A stretch of 64,000 nt of DNA. It comes from Saprospiraceae bacterium UBA6168. GTDB taxonomy: Bacteria > Bacteroidota > Bacteroidia > Chitinophagales > Saprospiraceae. Location of the stretch: assembly GCA_002435785.1 (NCBI GenBank), contig DIUC01000023.1:79571-143570 (forward strand), read 5' to 3'. The notes below the pieces were generated by a model. The model was given only the letters and a program-made list of their open reading frames with translations, had not been told where the DNA came from and made no database searches. The position numbers and the translations under genes were made by a program. Positions 9,295-17,309 of the stretch are shown in pieces; within the stretch, counting starts at the first letter, position 1, and the number at the start of each line of letters is the position of its first letter.

Positions 9295-10872
9295 ATGATA
9301 CGATTATTGTTCGTTTGCGCTTCCTTGCTGCTTTTTTTGCCAATGGAGGCCTTGTTTGCACAAAAAGCCTCCGTGCAGTTAAGTCCAGAGTTCAAACTGC
9401 CCAAACGGAAGATTTTCAAAGGGCATTTATACTCCGACGCATCCAGCCATTATGTTTATTTCAATGAATATGGCTCAGGGAAGCAGGCCACGGTCATCCT
9501 TGAAAAATTTGATTCAAAGTTCGGGCTTGTTTATAGCAAGGAATTCAAATCGAGCAAGGAAAATACGACTACTTTAGGTATTAAATATTTAAAGGGCGGT
9601 TTGGCATGGCTTGTATCGGAACGGAGTAAAAAAGATGATTACCTGAAATATCACCTTGCGCCTATATCATTTGATGGGAAAATGGGAAAGGCCTCACAAA
9701 TAGCCAATTTCCCCTACGAAGGCAGAAGGGACGAGCCTGATGCCGAATGGATAACTTCTGCCGATACCAGCAAGGTGTTGTTCACCGCCGTATCCGACAA
9801 AAACCGGGACGAAGATAAACTGGAAATATACCTGAGCGTGGTGGACAATAACTTTCAGACCCTTTGGGACAGGAAAGTCAAATTGGACAAGACGGAGGAG
9901 CAGGTGGAAGTAAAAGAATGGGTATTAACTGCCGACGGCGACGTGTTTATGTTGGCCAAAATATATGATAGCGATAAGGCGAAAGAAAGCAAGAAGGGCA
10001 AAAAAGGAAAAGCCGCCGGATATCACATGGAAATATACCATTTTTCCAAGGCTAAACCGGAGCCTGCCCAATATGCCCTGAAATTGGGCGAATCATTCAT
10101 CAAAGGCTCCACGATTGCCACTAATCAGGTCGGCGAACTGGTAGCTATCGGCTTTTTTGCCAATACCCTCAAAGGCTCTACGTCCGGCATTTTCTATATG
10201 CGGATGTCCCCGACGGATGGTAGCGTGCTGGCAGTAAAAAAGCATGGTTTTTCGTCGAAGGAAATAGAAATATTGGGAGAAGATAATACCTCAAAGGATA
10301 ACGAAGGCGAAGACGGCATAGACGCAAGCTTTAAATTCAAGGACATTTTGTTTAGGGCCGACGGCAGTACGCTCGTGACGGCTGAAGAGAACTTCGTGGA
10401 AACAAGGACATACTATAATGCATCTTCCAAAACATGGGATACGAGGTATGTGTATTATAGCAAGGATATTATAGCCTTTAATATTGGTAAAACCGGAGAA
10501 ATCAACAATACCACCCTAATACCCAAACGCCAGAAATTTTCGACGCCTACGTTTGAGTATTTTACCACATTGGTAAATAAGGACGATGTTTATTTCTTCT
10601 ACAATGATGATGCGGACAATCTGAAAAAGCCCATTGGTTCAAAACCAAAATACATCAGCAGTTTCAAGGATTGTACTGCCGTGATGACAAAGCTGGATTC
10701 CGAAGGCAAGTTGGACCGGAAGAAAATATTGGATTCAAGTGATGCGGAGGCCCTTTTTGTGCCATCCAATAGTCGGCAGTTCAGTGAAAATCAACTGTTT
10801 TTTGTCTGTATGAAATTCAGGTTGTTGGCCGCATCCGACTTTAGGATGGGCGTAGTTTCGTTAATTGACTAA
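9295..10872 (+). CDS. Secreted hypothetical protein, propeller-like
   Basis: 525 residues from the ATG at 9295, which opens a signal peptide (MIRLLFVCASLLLFLPMEALFA). The mature chain has regularly spaced blocks of hydrophobic strand, turn and charged loop (VILEKFDSKFGLVYSKEF, IYLSVVDNNFQTLWDRKV, DVFMLAKIYDSDKAKE), which suggests a beta-propeller. A lysine-rich loop lies near residue 235 (KESKKGKKGKAAG). There is no catalytic motif and no T9SS tail. Two paralogous genes follow on the same strand. Function unknown. Confidence 0.75.
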   Translation: MIRLLFVCASLLLFLPMEALFAQKASVQLSPEFKLPKRKIFKGHLYSDASSHYVYFNEYGSGKQATVILEKFDSKFGLVYSKEFKSSKENTTTLGIKYLKGGLAWLVSERSKKDDYLKYHLAPISFDGKMGKASQIANFPYEGRRDEPDAEWITSADTSKVLFTAVSDKNRDEDKLEIYLSVVDNNFQTLWDRKVKLDKTEEQVEVKEWVLTADGDVFMLAKIYDSDKAKESKKGKKGKAAGYHMEIYHFSKAKPEPAQYALKLGESFIKGSTIATNQVGELVAIGFFANTLKGSTSGIFYMRMSPTDGSVLAVKKHGFSSKEIEILGEDNTSKDNEGEDGIDASFKFKDILFRADGSTLVTAEENFVETRTYYNASSKTWDTRYVYYSKDIIAFNIGKTGEINNTTLIPKRQKFSTPTFEYFTTLVNKDDVYFFYNDDADNLKKPIGSKPKYISSFKDCTAVMTKLDSEGKLDRKKILDSSDAEALFVPSNSRQFSENQLFFVCMKFRLLAASDFRMGVVSLID

Positions 10873-10949
10873 ATGGATCACTTTTCCTCTTGCCACCATT
10901 TACCAGGCTTTTTTTACATTTACTTTTTTTTCACTCAACCTATTTTCCA

Positions 10950-11408
10950 ATGAATCTTGACATGATAATGAGCCGGGACACGAGAGCCTTTGAGGTCTGG
11001 AAAGCCGAATTTGAAAAACTAACCGTTCGAGTAACAGAAATCTTGCCGACCCTGGCCGAACGCCGGGAGGAGATTTTGAAGGAACAGGAGCGCTACCTTG
11101 AAGACGAGGCCGGTGGTTACTTTCTGACCACCGACTGGGAAATAGACCTCGGCGTTTTTTTGGACACTGGCAACACCCCTTCTCATTACAGCGAGCTGGA
11201 GTTTTATGCCCGCATACTGTTTTATTCCCAAATCATGCAAGGGGTTATTAGAAAGAGGCTCTTGGAATTGGAGGAGCGGTTAGTTTCCGCAGCCGACTAT
11301 TTTTTCTTCCATGTGAAGGACCTTGCCGAGCAGGGCAACGAGGAGGCCAAAAAAGTTTATGAAGAACTAAAAATCCTGCGCCAGGGCTTGGATAAACCCT
11401 TAGATTAA
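10950..11408 (+). CDS. Hypothetical protein, paralogue 1 of a tandem pair
   Basis: 152 residues from the ATG at 10950. That start is chosen because the paralogue at 11657 starts at the equivalent codon (MNLEMILSRDTR against MNLDMIMSRDTR) and the 20 bp before both starts are nearly the same; an in-frame ATG at 10890 would add an unsupported leader. The protein is acidic and helical, with a conserved centre (LEDEAGGYFLT, DWEIDLGVFLDTG, HYSELEFYARMLFY-like). No known family recognised; cytoplasmic, with no signal peptide. Confidence 0.7.
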   Translation: MNLDMIMSRDTRAFEVWKAEFEKLTVRVTEILPTLAERREEILKEQERYLEDEAGGYFLTTDWEIDLGVFLDTGNTPSHYSELEFYARILFYSQIMQGVIRKRLLELEERLVSAADYFFFHVKDLAEQGNEEAKKVYEELKILRQGLDKPLD

Positions 11409-11486
11409 ACTGCCTCAGTTCTTGCAAGTTGCATACTTGCAAGAACTATAGTGCCTACGTTAGTTAGGATGTTCCCCAACCAGTTA

Positions 11487-11602
11487 TTCCAACGCTTCCA
11501 AAAAATCACAGTTCCCGCAAGCATTCAGCCAAGCCGCATTTGCAGCGCTAAGAACTGTCGCTCAGCCTCCACGCCTCTCCGATTTCCAACAATCTCAATT
11601 CT
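11487..11602. repeat. Dispersed repeat, copy 2 (about 115 bp)
   Basis: Direct match to 8097-8213. It fills most of the 248-bp space between the two paralogous genes and is followed by an AT-rich run of CAATTTT/CTCAATT motifs (11590-11630) related to the palindrome at 32441-32515. Confidence 0.75.
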
Positions 11603-11656
11603 CAATTTTCAATTTTAAATTATCTTCGCCTATATTTTCACTCAACCTATTTTCCA

Positions 11657-12109
11657 ATGAATCTTGAAATGATTTTGAGCCGGGACACGAGAGACCAGGC
11701 GGTCGTTACTGCTGAATTAGAAAAACTCACTGTACGTTTGAAGGAAATCTTGCCAACCCTGACCGAACACCGGGAGGAGATTTTGAAGGAACAGGAGCGC
11801 TTCCTCGAAGATGAAGCCGGTGGTTACTTTCTGACCAGCGACTGGGAAATAGACCTCGGCGTTTTTCTTGATACCGGCAAGACCCCTTCCCATTACAGCG
11901 AACTTGAGTTTTACGCCCGCATGTTGTTTTATAATCAAATCATGTACAACGTTACCCAACAAAAGTACAAGGAAGTAGAGGACCGCCTGGTTGCCGCCGC
12001 TGACATTCAGTTCTTCCATCTAAAGGACCTTGCCGAAAAGGGCGACGAGAAAGCCAGAATAATGTACGAAGAACTCAAGAAAGTGCGCCCCGGCGGGGAT
12101 AAGCCTTGA
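11657..12109 (+). CDS. Hypothetical protein, paralogue 2 of a tandem pair
   Basis: 150 residues, about 70% identical by eye to the product of 10950-11408, with the same order of blocks: MNLEMILSRDTRD, EILPTLTEHREEILKEQERF, LEDEAGGYFLTSDWEIDLGV, then an acidic helical tail. The C-terminal third diverges most. Tandem duplication with conserved reading frames suggests both copies are used. Function unknown; no signal peptide or membrane segment. Confidence 0.7.
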   Translation: MNLEMILSRDTRDQAVVTAELEKLTVRLKEILPTLTEHREEILKEQERFLEDEAGGYFLTSDWEIDLGVFLDTGKTPSHYSELEFYARMLFYNQIMYNVTQQKYKEVEDRLVAAADIQFFHLKDLAEKGDEKARIMYEELKKVRPGGDKP

Positions 12110-12150
12110 TACTTTCTCTTCTTGGATACAATCAGCATTCAAATATTCTT

Positions 12151-12180
12151 TTTGAAGCACCCACTAAAAACCTAATTTTG
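12151..12180 (+). promoter_or_regulatory. Bacteroidetes-type promoter for uvrA
   Basis: TTTG (12151-12154), 18 bp, TAATTTTG (12173-12180). Predicted leader about 104 nt to the uvrA ATG. No SOS-box-like palindrome was recognised. Confidence 0.55.
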
Positions 12181-12290
12181 CGGATTGTGTTTAACCAGCA
12201 CCCAGGCTTGCAAGAGAAAAGGAATGAATGATGGAATGAGTAAATAACGCTCAACCCACGCCTTTTTTCAACAATAACAAAAGAGCATAA

Positions 12291-15200
12291 ATGTCCAACA
12301 CCACCGACGCCACCCCAATCGTCAATCGTCAATCGTCAATTGTCAATCCACCTAACATTCGCAACACCATCTTCATCAAGGGCGCCCGTGCCAACAACCT
12401 GAAGAACATTGACCTCGACCTTCCGAAGAACAAGCTCATCGTCGTGACGGGCGTCAGCGGCAGCGGCAAGTCCAGCATCACGATGGACACGCTGTTTGCT
12501 GAAGGCCAAAGGCGCTACGTGGAGAGCCTTAGCAGCTATGCCCGGCAGTTCCTCGGTCGCATGAAAAAGCCGGATGTGGACTACATCAAGGGCATTTGTC
12601 CAGCCATTGCCATTGAGCAGAAGACCAGCACCAGCAACGCCCGCTCGACGGTGGGGACGCTCACCGAAATCTACGATTACTTGCGCCTGCTGTACGCTCG
12701 TGCAGGCCGCACATTCTCCCCCATCAGCGGCGAAGAGGTGAAGCGCCACAGCGTGACGGACGTGGTGGATTTCATCGAAAAACAACCAGCAGGAACAAGG
12801 GTGCAGCTCTTCATCCCGCTGCCCGTGAAGTATCAAGACAGGACGCTGGCGCAAGAACTCAACTTGCTTTTGCAAAAAGGCTACTCCCGTGTTTTCTGGG
12901 AGGGCGAGCTTCGCCAAATACAGGACATCATCGAATCTGACGAGTTCGACCTCAAAAAAACGCTGAACGAATACCGGGACGAGGACATCCGCATCCTCGT
13001 TGACCGCTTCGTGGTGACACCCGACGACGAGGACATCCGCAAGCAAATCGGCGACTCCGTCCAGACCGCCCTTTATGAATCCGAGGGCGAGGCCATCATT
13101 GAAATTTTAGCAGACGCTGACGTAAATCGTAAATCGTCAATCGTAAATTTCAATACGAGGTTTGAATTGGATGGCATGGAGTTCCTCGACCCCACGCCGC
13201 AGTTGTTCAACTTCAACAACCCCTTCGGCGCATGTCCGACCTGCGAGGGGTTCAGCCGCATCATGGGCATTTCGGAGGAAAAGGTAGTGCCCGACCCCCG
13301 CAAGAGTGTTTACGAAGGAGCCATCGCCTGTTGGGTGGGCGAGAAGTATGGCGAGTTGTTGAAGGACTTCCTGCGAGTAGCGCACAAATTCGATTTTCCC
13401 GTCCACCAGCCTTGGCAAGACTTGCCCAAGGAAAAGCAGCGGCTGATTTATACAGGCAACCAATACTTTGAGGGCATCAACGCCTTTTTCAAGGAACTGG
13501 AGGCCAACCTTTATAAAATACAAAACCGGGTAATGTTGGCCCGTTACCGTGGCCGCACCGTCTGCACGACCTGCGGCGGCGGCAGGCTTCGCCCAGAAGC
13601 GACCTACGTGCGAGTAGCTGGCAAGCCCATCACCGATTTGGTGGAAATGCCAGTGGATGAATTGTTGGCGTGGTTTGAAATGATTAGCCCAAGCCCCACC
13701 CTGCCCTCCCCGAAGGTTAGCCCCCCCCTGCCCCCCCGAAAGGGGGGAGTGAAGGCGTTGGTTGGCCAAGGTTCTAAAACCGTGGATGTTTCCACGGGCC
13801 AACTCCCCTCCTTTGGAGGGGCTGGGGGAGGCTTGACCGAACATGAAAGGAAGATAGCCGCAAGGCTACTTCTGGAGATAAAAAACCGCCTCCGCTTCAT
13901 GTGCGATGTGGGGCTAAAATATTTGACCATCAACCGTTTATCAGCAACGTTGAGCGGCGGCGAAACACAGCGTATCAACCTCACGAGAACCCTCGGCAGC
14001 AACCTCACGGCCTCCATGTACATTCTCGACGAACCCAGCGTGGGCCTGCACCCACGGGACACGGGCCGCTTGGTGGAAGTGCTAAAGGAACTGCGTGACC
14101 TCGGCAATACGGTCGTGGTGGTGGAGCACGAGGAGGACGTCATCAAGGCGGCGGACTACCTCGTGGACATTGGGCCGGCGGCGGGCATCCACGGCGGGGA
14201 ACTGGTCTTTGCTGGGCCTTACGAGGACATTTACAAGGACGCCTCGGAGAGTTTGACCACAAAATACATGAGCGGGCGCATGACCATCCCCGTTCCGAAG
14301 CTGAGAAGGAAGGCCGTGAAATGGCTGCACCTCCGGGGCTGCCGCCAGCACAACCTGAAGAACATTGACATTAAAATCCCGCTGAACACCCTGACGGTGG
14401 TGAGCGGCGTATCGGGCAGCGGCAAGACGACGCTCATCAAGGACATCCTCTACCCGGCCCTGAAAAAGCACTACGACGAACCGACGGCCAAAGCGCCCGG
14501 CCAGCACAGTGAACTCAGCGGCGACCTCAAGTCGCTGACGCAGGTGGAAATGGTGAACCAAAGCCCCATCGGGAAGTCGAGCCGGAGCAACCCGGTGACT
14601 TATGTAAAGGCTTACGACGCCATCCGCAATTTGATGGCTGCGCAACAACTGAGCAAAATCAGGGGCTACAAGCCGGGACATTTCAGCTTCAATGTGGAAG
14701 GTGGCCGTTGCGAAACCTGCCAAGGCGAAGGCGAGCAAGTCATCGAGATGCAGTTCCTCGCCGACGTGCGGCTGGAATGTGAGGACTGCAAGGGCAAGCG
14801 CTTCAAGCCGGAACTGTTGGACGTGCAGTACAAGGGCAAGAACATCTTCGAAATACTTAGCTTGAGCGTGGAGGAGTCGCTCGATTTCTTCGCTGGCAAC
14901 AAGGAAATCATCACCAAGATAAAGCCGCTGAACGACGTGGGCCTCGGCTATGTGCAGCTTGGACAAAGCAGCAGCACGCTCTCCGGCGGCGAGGCACAGC
15001 GGGTGAAGCTGGCCAGCTTCCTGCAAGGCGGCAGCGCCAAGAACCCGCTCCTGTTCATCTTCGACGAGCCGACGACGGGCCTGCACTTCCACGACATCCG
15101 CACGCTGCTGGGTGCCCTAAACGCCCTCGTGGAAAACGGCCATTCGGTGCTGGTCGTGGAGCACAACATGGAGGTCATCAAATCTGCCGATTGGGTCATT

Positions 15201-15326
15201 GACCTTGGGCCGGATGGCGGGAAAGATGGAGGGAACCTCGTTTTTCAAGGGACGCCGGAGGATTTGGTGAAGGTGGAGGGGAGTTGGACGGGGAAGTTTT
15301 TGAAAGAAAAATTAAACATGAAGTAG
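12291..15326 (+). CDS. uvrA: Excinuclease ABC subunit A with in-frame repeat insertions
   Basis: 1011 residues, against about 940 for typical UvrA. It is the damage-recognition ATPase of nucleotide excision repair and acts with UvrB and UvrC in the cytoplasm. Two ABC modules are visible: Walker A VTGVSGSGKSS near residue 55 and VSGVSGSGKTT near 705, signatures LSGGETQRI and LSGGEAQRV, Walker B YILDEPSVGLHPRD and FIFDEPTTGLH. Zinc-binding CxxC pairs are present (CPTCEG, CTTCGGG, CETCQG, CEDCKG). The extra length comes from three repeat-derived stretches: the N-terminus (bases 12316-12348), 13119-13151, and about 49 residues from 13688-13834, just before the LLLEIKNRLRF helix. All keep the frame. 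The function is probably retained. Confidence 0.97.
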   Translation: MSNTTDATPIVNRQSSIVNPPNIRNTIFIKGARANNLKNIDLDLPKNKLIVVTGVSGSGKSSITMDTLFAEGQRRYVESLSSYARQFLGRMKKPDVDYIKGICPAIAIEQKTSTSNARSTVGTLTEIYDYLRLLYARAGRTFSPISGEEVKRHSVTDVVDFIEKQPAGTRVQLFIPLPVKYQDRTLAQELNLLLQKGYSRVFWEGELRQIQDIIESDEFDLKKTLNEYRDEDIRILVDRFVVTPDDEDIRKQIGDSVQTALYESEGEAIIEILADADVNRKSSIVNFNTRFELDGMEFLDPTPQLFNFNNPFGACPTCEGFSRIMGISEEKVVPDPRKSVYEGAIACWVGEKYGELLKDFLRVAHKFDFPVHQPWQDLPKEKQRLIYTGNQYFEGINAFFKELEANLYKIQNRVMLARYRGRTVCTTCGGGRLRPEATYVRVAGKPITDLVEMPVDELLAWFEMISPSPTLPSPKVSPPLPPRKGGVKALVGQGSKTVDVSTGQLPSFGGAGGGLTEHERKIAARLLLEIKNRLRFMCDVGLKYLTINRLSATLSGGETQRINLTRTLGSNLTASMYILDEPSVGLHPRDTGRLVEVLKELRDLGNTVVVVEHEEDVIKAADYLVDIGPAAGIHGGELVFAGPYEDIYKDASESLTTKYMSGRMTIPVPKLRRKAVKWLHLRGCRQHNLKNIDIKIPLNTLTVVSGVSGSGKTTLIKDILYPALKKHYDEPTAKAPGQHSELSGDLKSLTQVEMVNQSPIGKSSRSNPVTYVKAYDAIRNLMAAQQLSKIRGYKPGHFSFNVEGGRCETCQGEGEQVIEMQFLADVRLECEDCKGKRFKPELLDVQYKGKNIFEILSLSVEESLDFFAGNKEIITKIKPLNDVGLGYVQLGQSSSTLSGGEAQRVKLASFLQGGSAKNPLLFIFDEPTTGLHFHDIRTLLGALNALVENGHSVLVVEHNMEVIKSADWVIDLGPDGGKDGGNLVFQGTPEDLVKVEGSWTGKFLKEKLNMK
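12316..12348 (+). repeat. AATCGTC short-tandem repeat inside the uvrA N-terminus
   Basis: Four head-to-tail copies of a CAATCGT/CAATTGT motif encode IVNRQSSIVN ahead of the conserved start of UvrA. The same core occurs in the palindrome at 27988-28055, so it appears to be a piece of a dispersed repeat. Confidence 0.6.
13119..13151 (+). repeat. CGTAAAT short-tandem repeat inside uvrA
   Basis: The run of CGTAAAT / CGTCAAT units encodes VNRKSSIVNF between the ADAD and NTRFELDG segments, where UvrA proteins have no such stretch as far as I recall. The units match the arms of the palindrome at 27988-28055. Confidence 0.6.
13688..13834 (+). mobile_element. MITE-like palindromic insert inside uvrA, translated in frame
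   Basis: About 147 bp with imperfect inverted ends (AAGCCCCACCCTGCCCTCCC near 13691 against CTGGGGGAGGCTT near 13834) plus internal hairpins CCCCCCCGAAAGGGGGG, CCGTGGATGTTTCCACGG and CTCCTTTGGAG. It encodes about 49 residues rich in Pro, Ser and Gly with no match to the UvrA fold. Base composition is skewed compared with the flanks. It has no transposase, so it would need one elsewhere if mobile. Confidence 0.7.
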
Positions 15327-15384
15327 AATTTCGAATCACGGTGTTATTTTCGCTCATTCTTTCACGCTTTAATATTCTTAAAAC

Positions 15385-15609
15385 ATGCAAATCACTGACA
15401 ACTGGGTGAAAAACCCAACTAAAAAGACGCTGCTAATCGTTTTTGGTTTCTGGCTTTTGAGTTCACTCGGGCTTCTGCTTTCCATGACAAATTTCTTGTC
15501 TGAAAACCCTTTTCAAGGAAGGTACTTCATGTTATGGCTTTTGATTGCTGGCGCATCAACTGCATCATTTATGGTTTATAGAAATTATAGGGCAAACAAC
15601 TTGCCCTAA
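15385..15609 (+). CDS. Small two-TM membrane protein
   Basis: 74 residues with two hydrophobic helices (residues about 18-36, LLIVFGFWLLSSLGLLLSM, and 49-65, MLWLLIAGASTASFMVY) and a short basic C-terminal tail. It lies 58 bp after uvrA and just before a duplicated piece of the uvrA 3' end, so it may have arrived with the rearrangement. No family recognised. Confidence 0.5.
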   Translation: MQITDNWVKNPTKKTLLIVFGFWLLSSLGLLLSMTNFLSENPFQGRYFMLWLLIAGASTASFMVYRNYRANNLP

Positions 15610-15634
15610 TTTGGATGACCATCGAACTTCGGTA

Positions 15635-15691
15635 AAGCAGGAGGATTTGGTGAAGGAGAGCTGGACGGGGCGGTTTTTGCCAAGTTGGTAA
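15635..15691 (+). pseudogene. Duplicated fragment of the uvrA 3' end
   Basis: The frame encodes KQEDLVKESWTGRFLPSW and a stop, closely matching the UvrA tail EDLVKVEGSWTGKFLKEK (bases about 15255-15307). A stop codon directly precedes it (15632-15634), so it is not translated as part of a gene. Seen directly by alignment within the window. Confidence 0.7.
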
Positions 15692-15731
15692 AAGCTCGAC
15701 AATAATTTGCTTACTAATATATGTACCTAAA

Positions 15732-16715
15732 ATGGTAAAACTACTTCTTCCCCTTCTCTTTAGCCTCAGTGTGATTGCTTGTAAAAACGAAGATAAACAA
15801 CCACCAAATTACGAAAACCCTCAATATCTTGATACGTTAACCATTTTCGATGGTGGCAGACTCTACAGTTGTTGTAAAACGCTCAGTAGTACGATTGTGA
15901 TTGATTTAGGCAAACCTTTTAAAGTTCAGGTTGATGCAACATACAATTCGATTTTATTTAAAAAGAAGTTTTTGATGAGTGACAGTGTTGTAGTAGAAAT
16001 TTTCCATGAGCAAATATCTTTTTACAAAAAGGAGATTATGTTTAGAAACAACTTTAATACCACCAAAAATATGACCATCAAGGATACTTTAATCGAAGGA
16101 CCAACCTATAGAATTTCAAAATCAATGGGGTTTGATGGTGACAAAGCTGCTTTTTTTTATGTTATTTTCAACAGTATGGGGTATTTACATTTTGATGTAG
16201 TTGATAACAGAAATATACCCAAGGAGGAAAAAATAGAAAAGATTGAAAAGATATTCAAAAGCGCTATTTTGATAAATATACCAGCTCCAACTATTCAAAT
16301 TAAAGGAACAATTGATACAGCTACCTATTTCGAAAAATGCGACTGGTGCGTTGAGAATTGTTGCTTGCTTATTAAGGGACAAACCATTGACAGTTTAACT
16401 AACGACGTTATTTTCCTAGTTGACCAGTATGATTTTACAGATTGCGCCGAGCTAATGATAGCTGCAAATTGTATCGCTGGAAATTATTGTGAAAACAAGT
16501 ATACCTATATTAGCTTTGTAGATAACATGGGCCTTCCCAATACTTATAAGCGATTGGCGAAATTCAAGGTTAATAATTGTAAATATGATGAGTATGAAGA
16601 TGTTTTTTGCCACTATGCAGATTGTATATGGATGAATCCAGAATTAGTAAAAAGGCTCTATGATTCGAACGAATGTGAAAGATGGGAAAATTTTATTAAA
16701 GAAAACAGTGAATGA
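15732..16715 (+). CDS. Hypothetical lipoprotein
   Basis: 327 residues. The N-terminus is a lipoprotein signal (LLFSLSVIAC, lipobox Cys17). The mature part is rich in Asp, Asn, Lys and Cys; there are Cys clusters at YSCCKT, KCDWCVENCCLL and FCHYADC, unusual for a periplasmic lipoprotein and perhaps forming disulfides or binding metal. AT content is clearly higher than in uvrA upstream, which may reflect recent acquisition. I do not recognise a family. Confidence 0.75.
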   Translation: MVKLLLPLLFSLSVIACKNEDKQPPNYENPQYLDTLTIFDGGRLYSCCKTLSSTIVIDLGKPFKVQVDATYNSILFKKKFLMSDSVVVEIFHEQISFYKKEIMFRNNFNTTKNMTIKDTLIEGPTYRISKSMGFDGDKAAFFYVIFNSMGYLHFDVVDNRNIPKEEKIEKIEKIFKSAILINIPAPTIQIKGTIDTATYFEKCDWCVENCCLLIKGQTIDSLTNDVIFLVDQYDFTDCAELMIAANCIAGNYCENKYTYISFVDNMGLPNTYKRLAKFKVNNCKYDEYEDVFCHYADCIWMNPELVKRLYDSNECERWENFIKENSE

Positions 16716-17309
16716 TTTATGGATTGGAAATACCAGTTCAAGCAAGTTAATCATAGCGTAACTTACGTTCTCCCCACACAGGGTTTCACAACAGATTGAA
16801 CTGATTCAACAGATGAAACCAGATTCGTCCCAAACCCCAGCTAATTTCACTTTACCTCACAAAAATGCCTGCACAAACCTTTCATTGTGTAGTTACAATA
16901 GTCAAGTTTGAGACTGCACGGAACTAACTCCGAGACTGCACATAGTTGACTCAGAGACATCTCATACCTGACTATGAGACGTCTCATACCTGACCATGAG
17001 ACATCTCGGAACCAACTCCGAGACTGCACATACCTCACCTTGAGACATGACAAACTCTACCTTGAGACTGCACTTACCCCTAATTCGAGCAAGTTTAGCG
17101 CAGCATAGCTTGCGTTCTCGCTCCCACCCCAACCCCACGCAGGACCACACCACGAATTAAGCGGATTAGGCGGATGAAAACGGATTAGTCCTGTACTTAC
17201 CATCACAAATCAACTACAACACGCACAAGCCTGATTTTCACAAAAACAATTACAGTAGGCGTAATTTCGTGTAAAATTTTCCACCTTAGCCCTTCAAAAC
17301 AATTAACAA
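16716..17309. other. 594-bp intergenic region holding a 22-bp array
   Basis: No gene is supported here. Besides the array at 16898-17073 it holds a pair of related segments on either side: AGCAAGTTAATCATAGCG... at 16742 and AGCAAGTTTAGCGCAGC... at 17087, each running into a GTTCTC motif, so the array seems to be flanked by a degenerate direct repeat of about 35 bp. The last 100 bp presumably hold the hexosaminidase promoter; no clean consensus was found. Confidence 0.5.
16898..17073. repeat. 22-bp tandem array, eight units with invariant GAGAC
   Basis: Eight consecutive units of exactly 22 bp start at 16898, 16920, 16942, 16964, 16986, 17008, 17030 and 17052. All contain GAGAC at unit positions 13-17. 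Units 2 and 6 differ at one base; units 4 and 5 at two. Unit ends alternate between TGCAC and TCTC types. Because 22 is not a multiple of three, it cannot encode a simple repeated peptide in one frame. There are no unique spacers between units, so it is not a CRISPR array. Confidence 0.85.

Noticed and set aside
16898..17073. Possible CRISPR array
   Set aside because: Units are 22 bp with no intervening spacers, and variation is spread within the unit. No cas gene is present.
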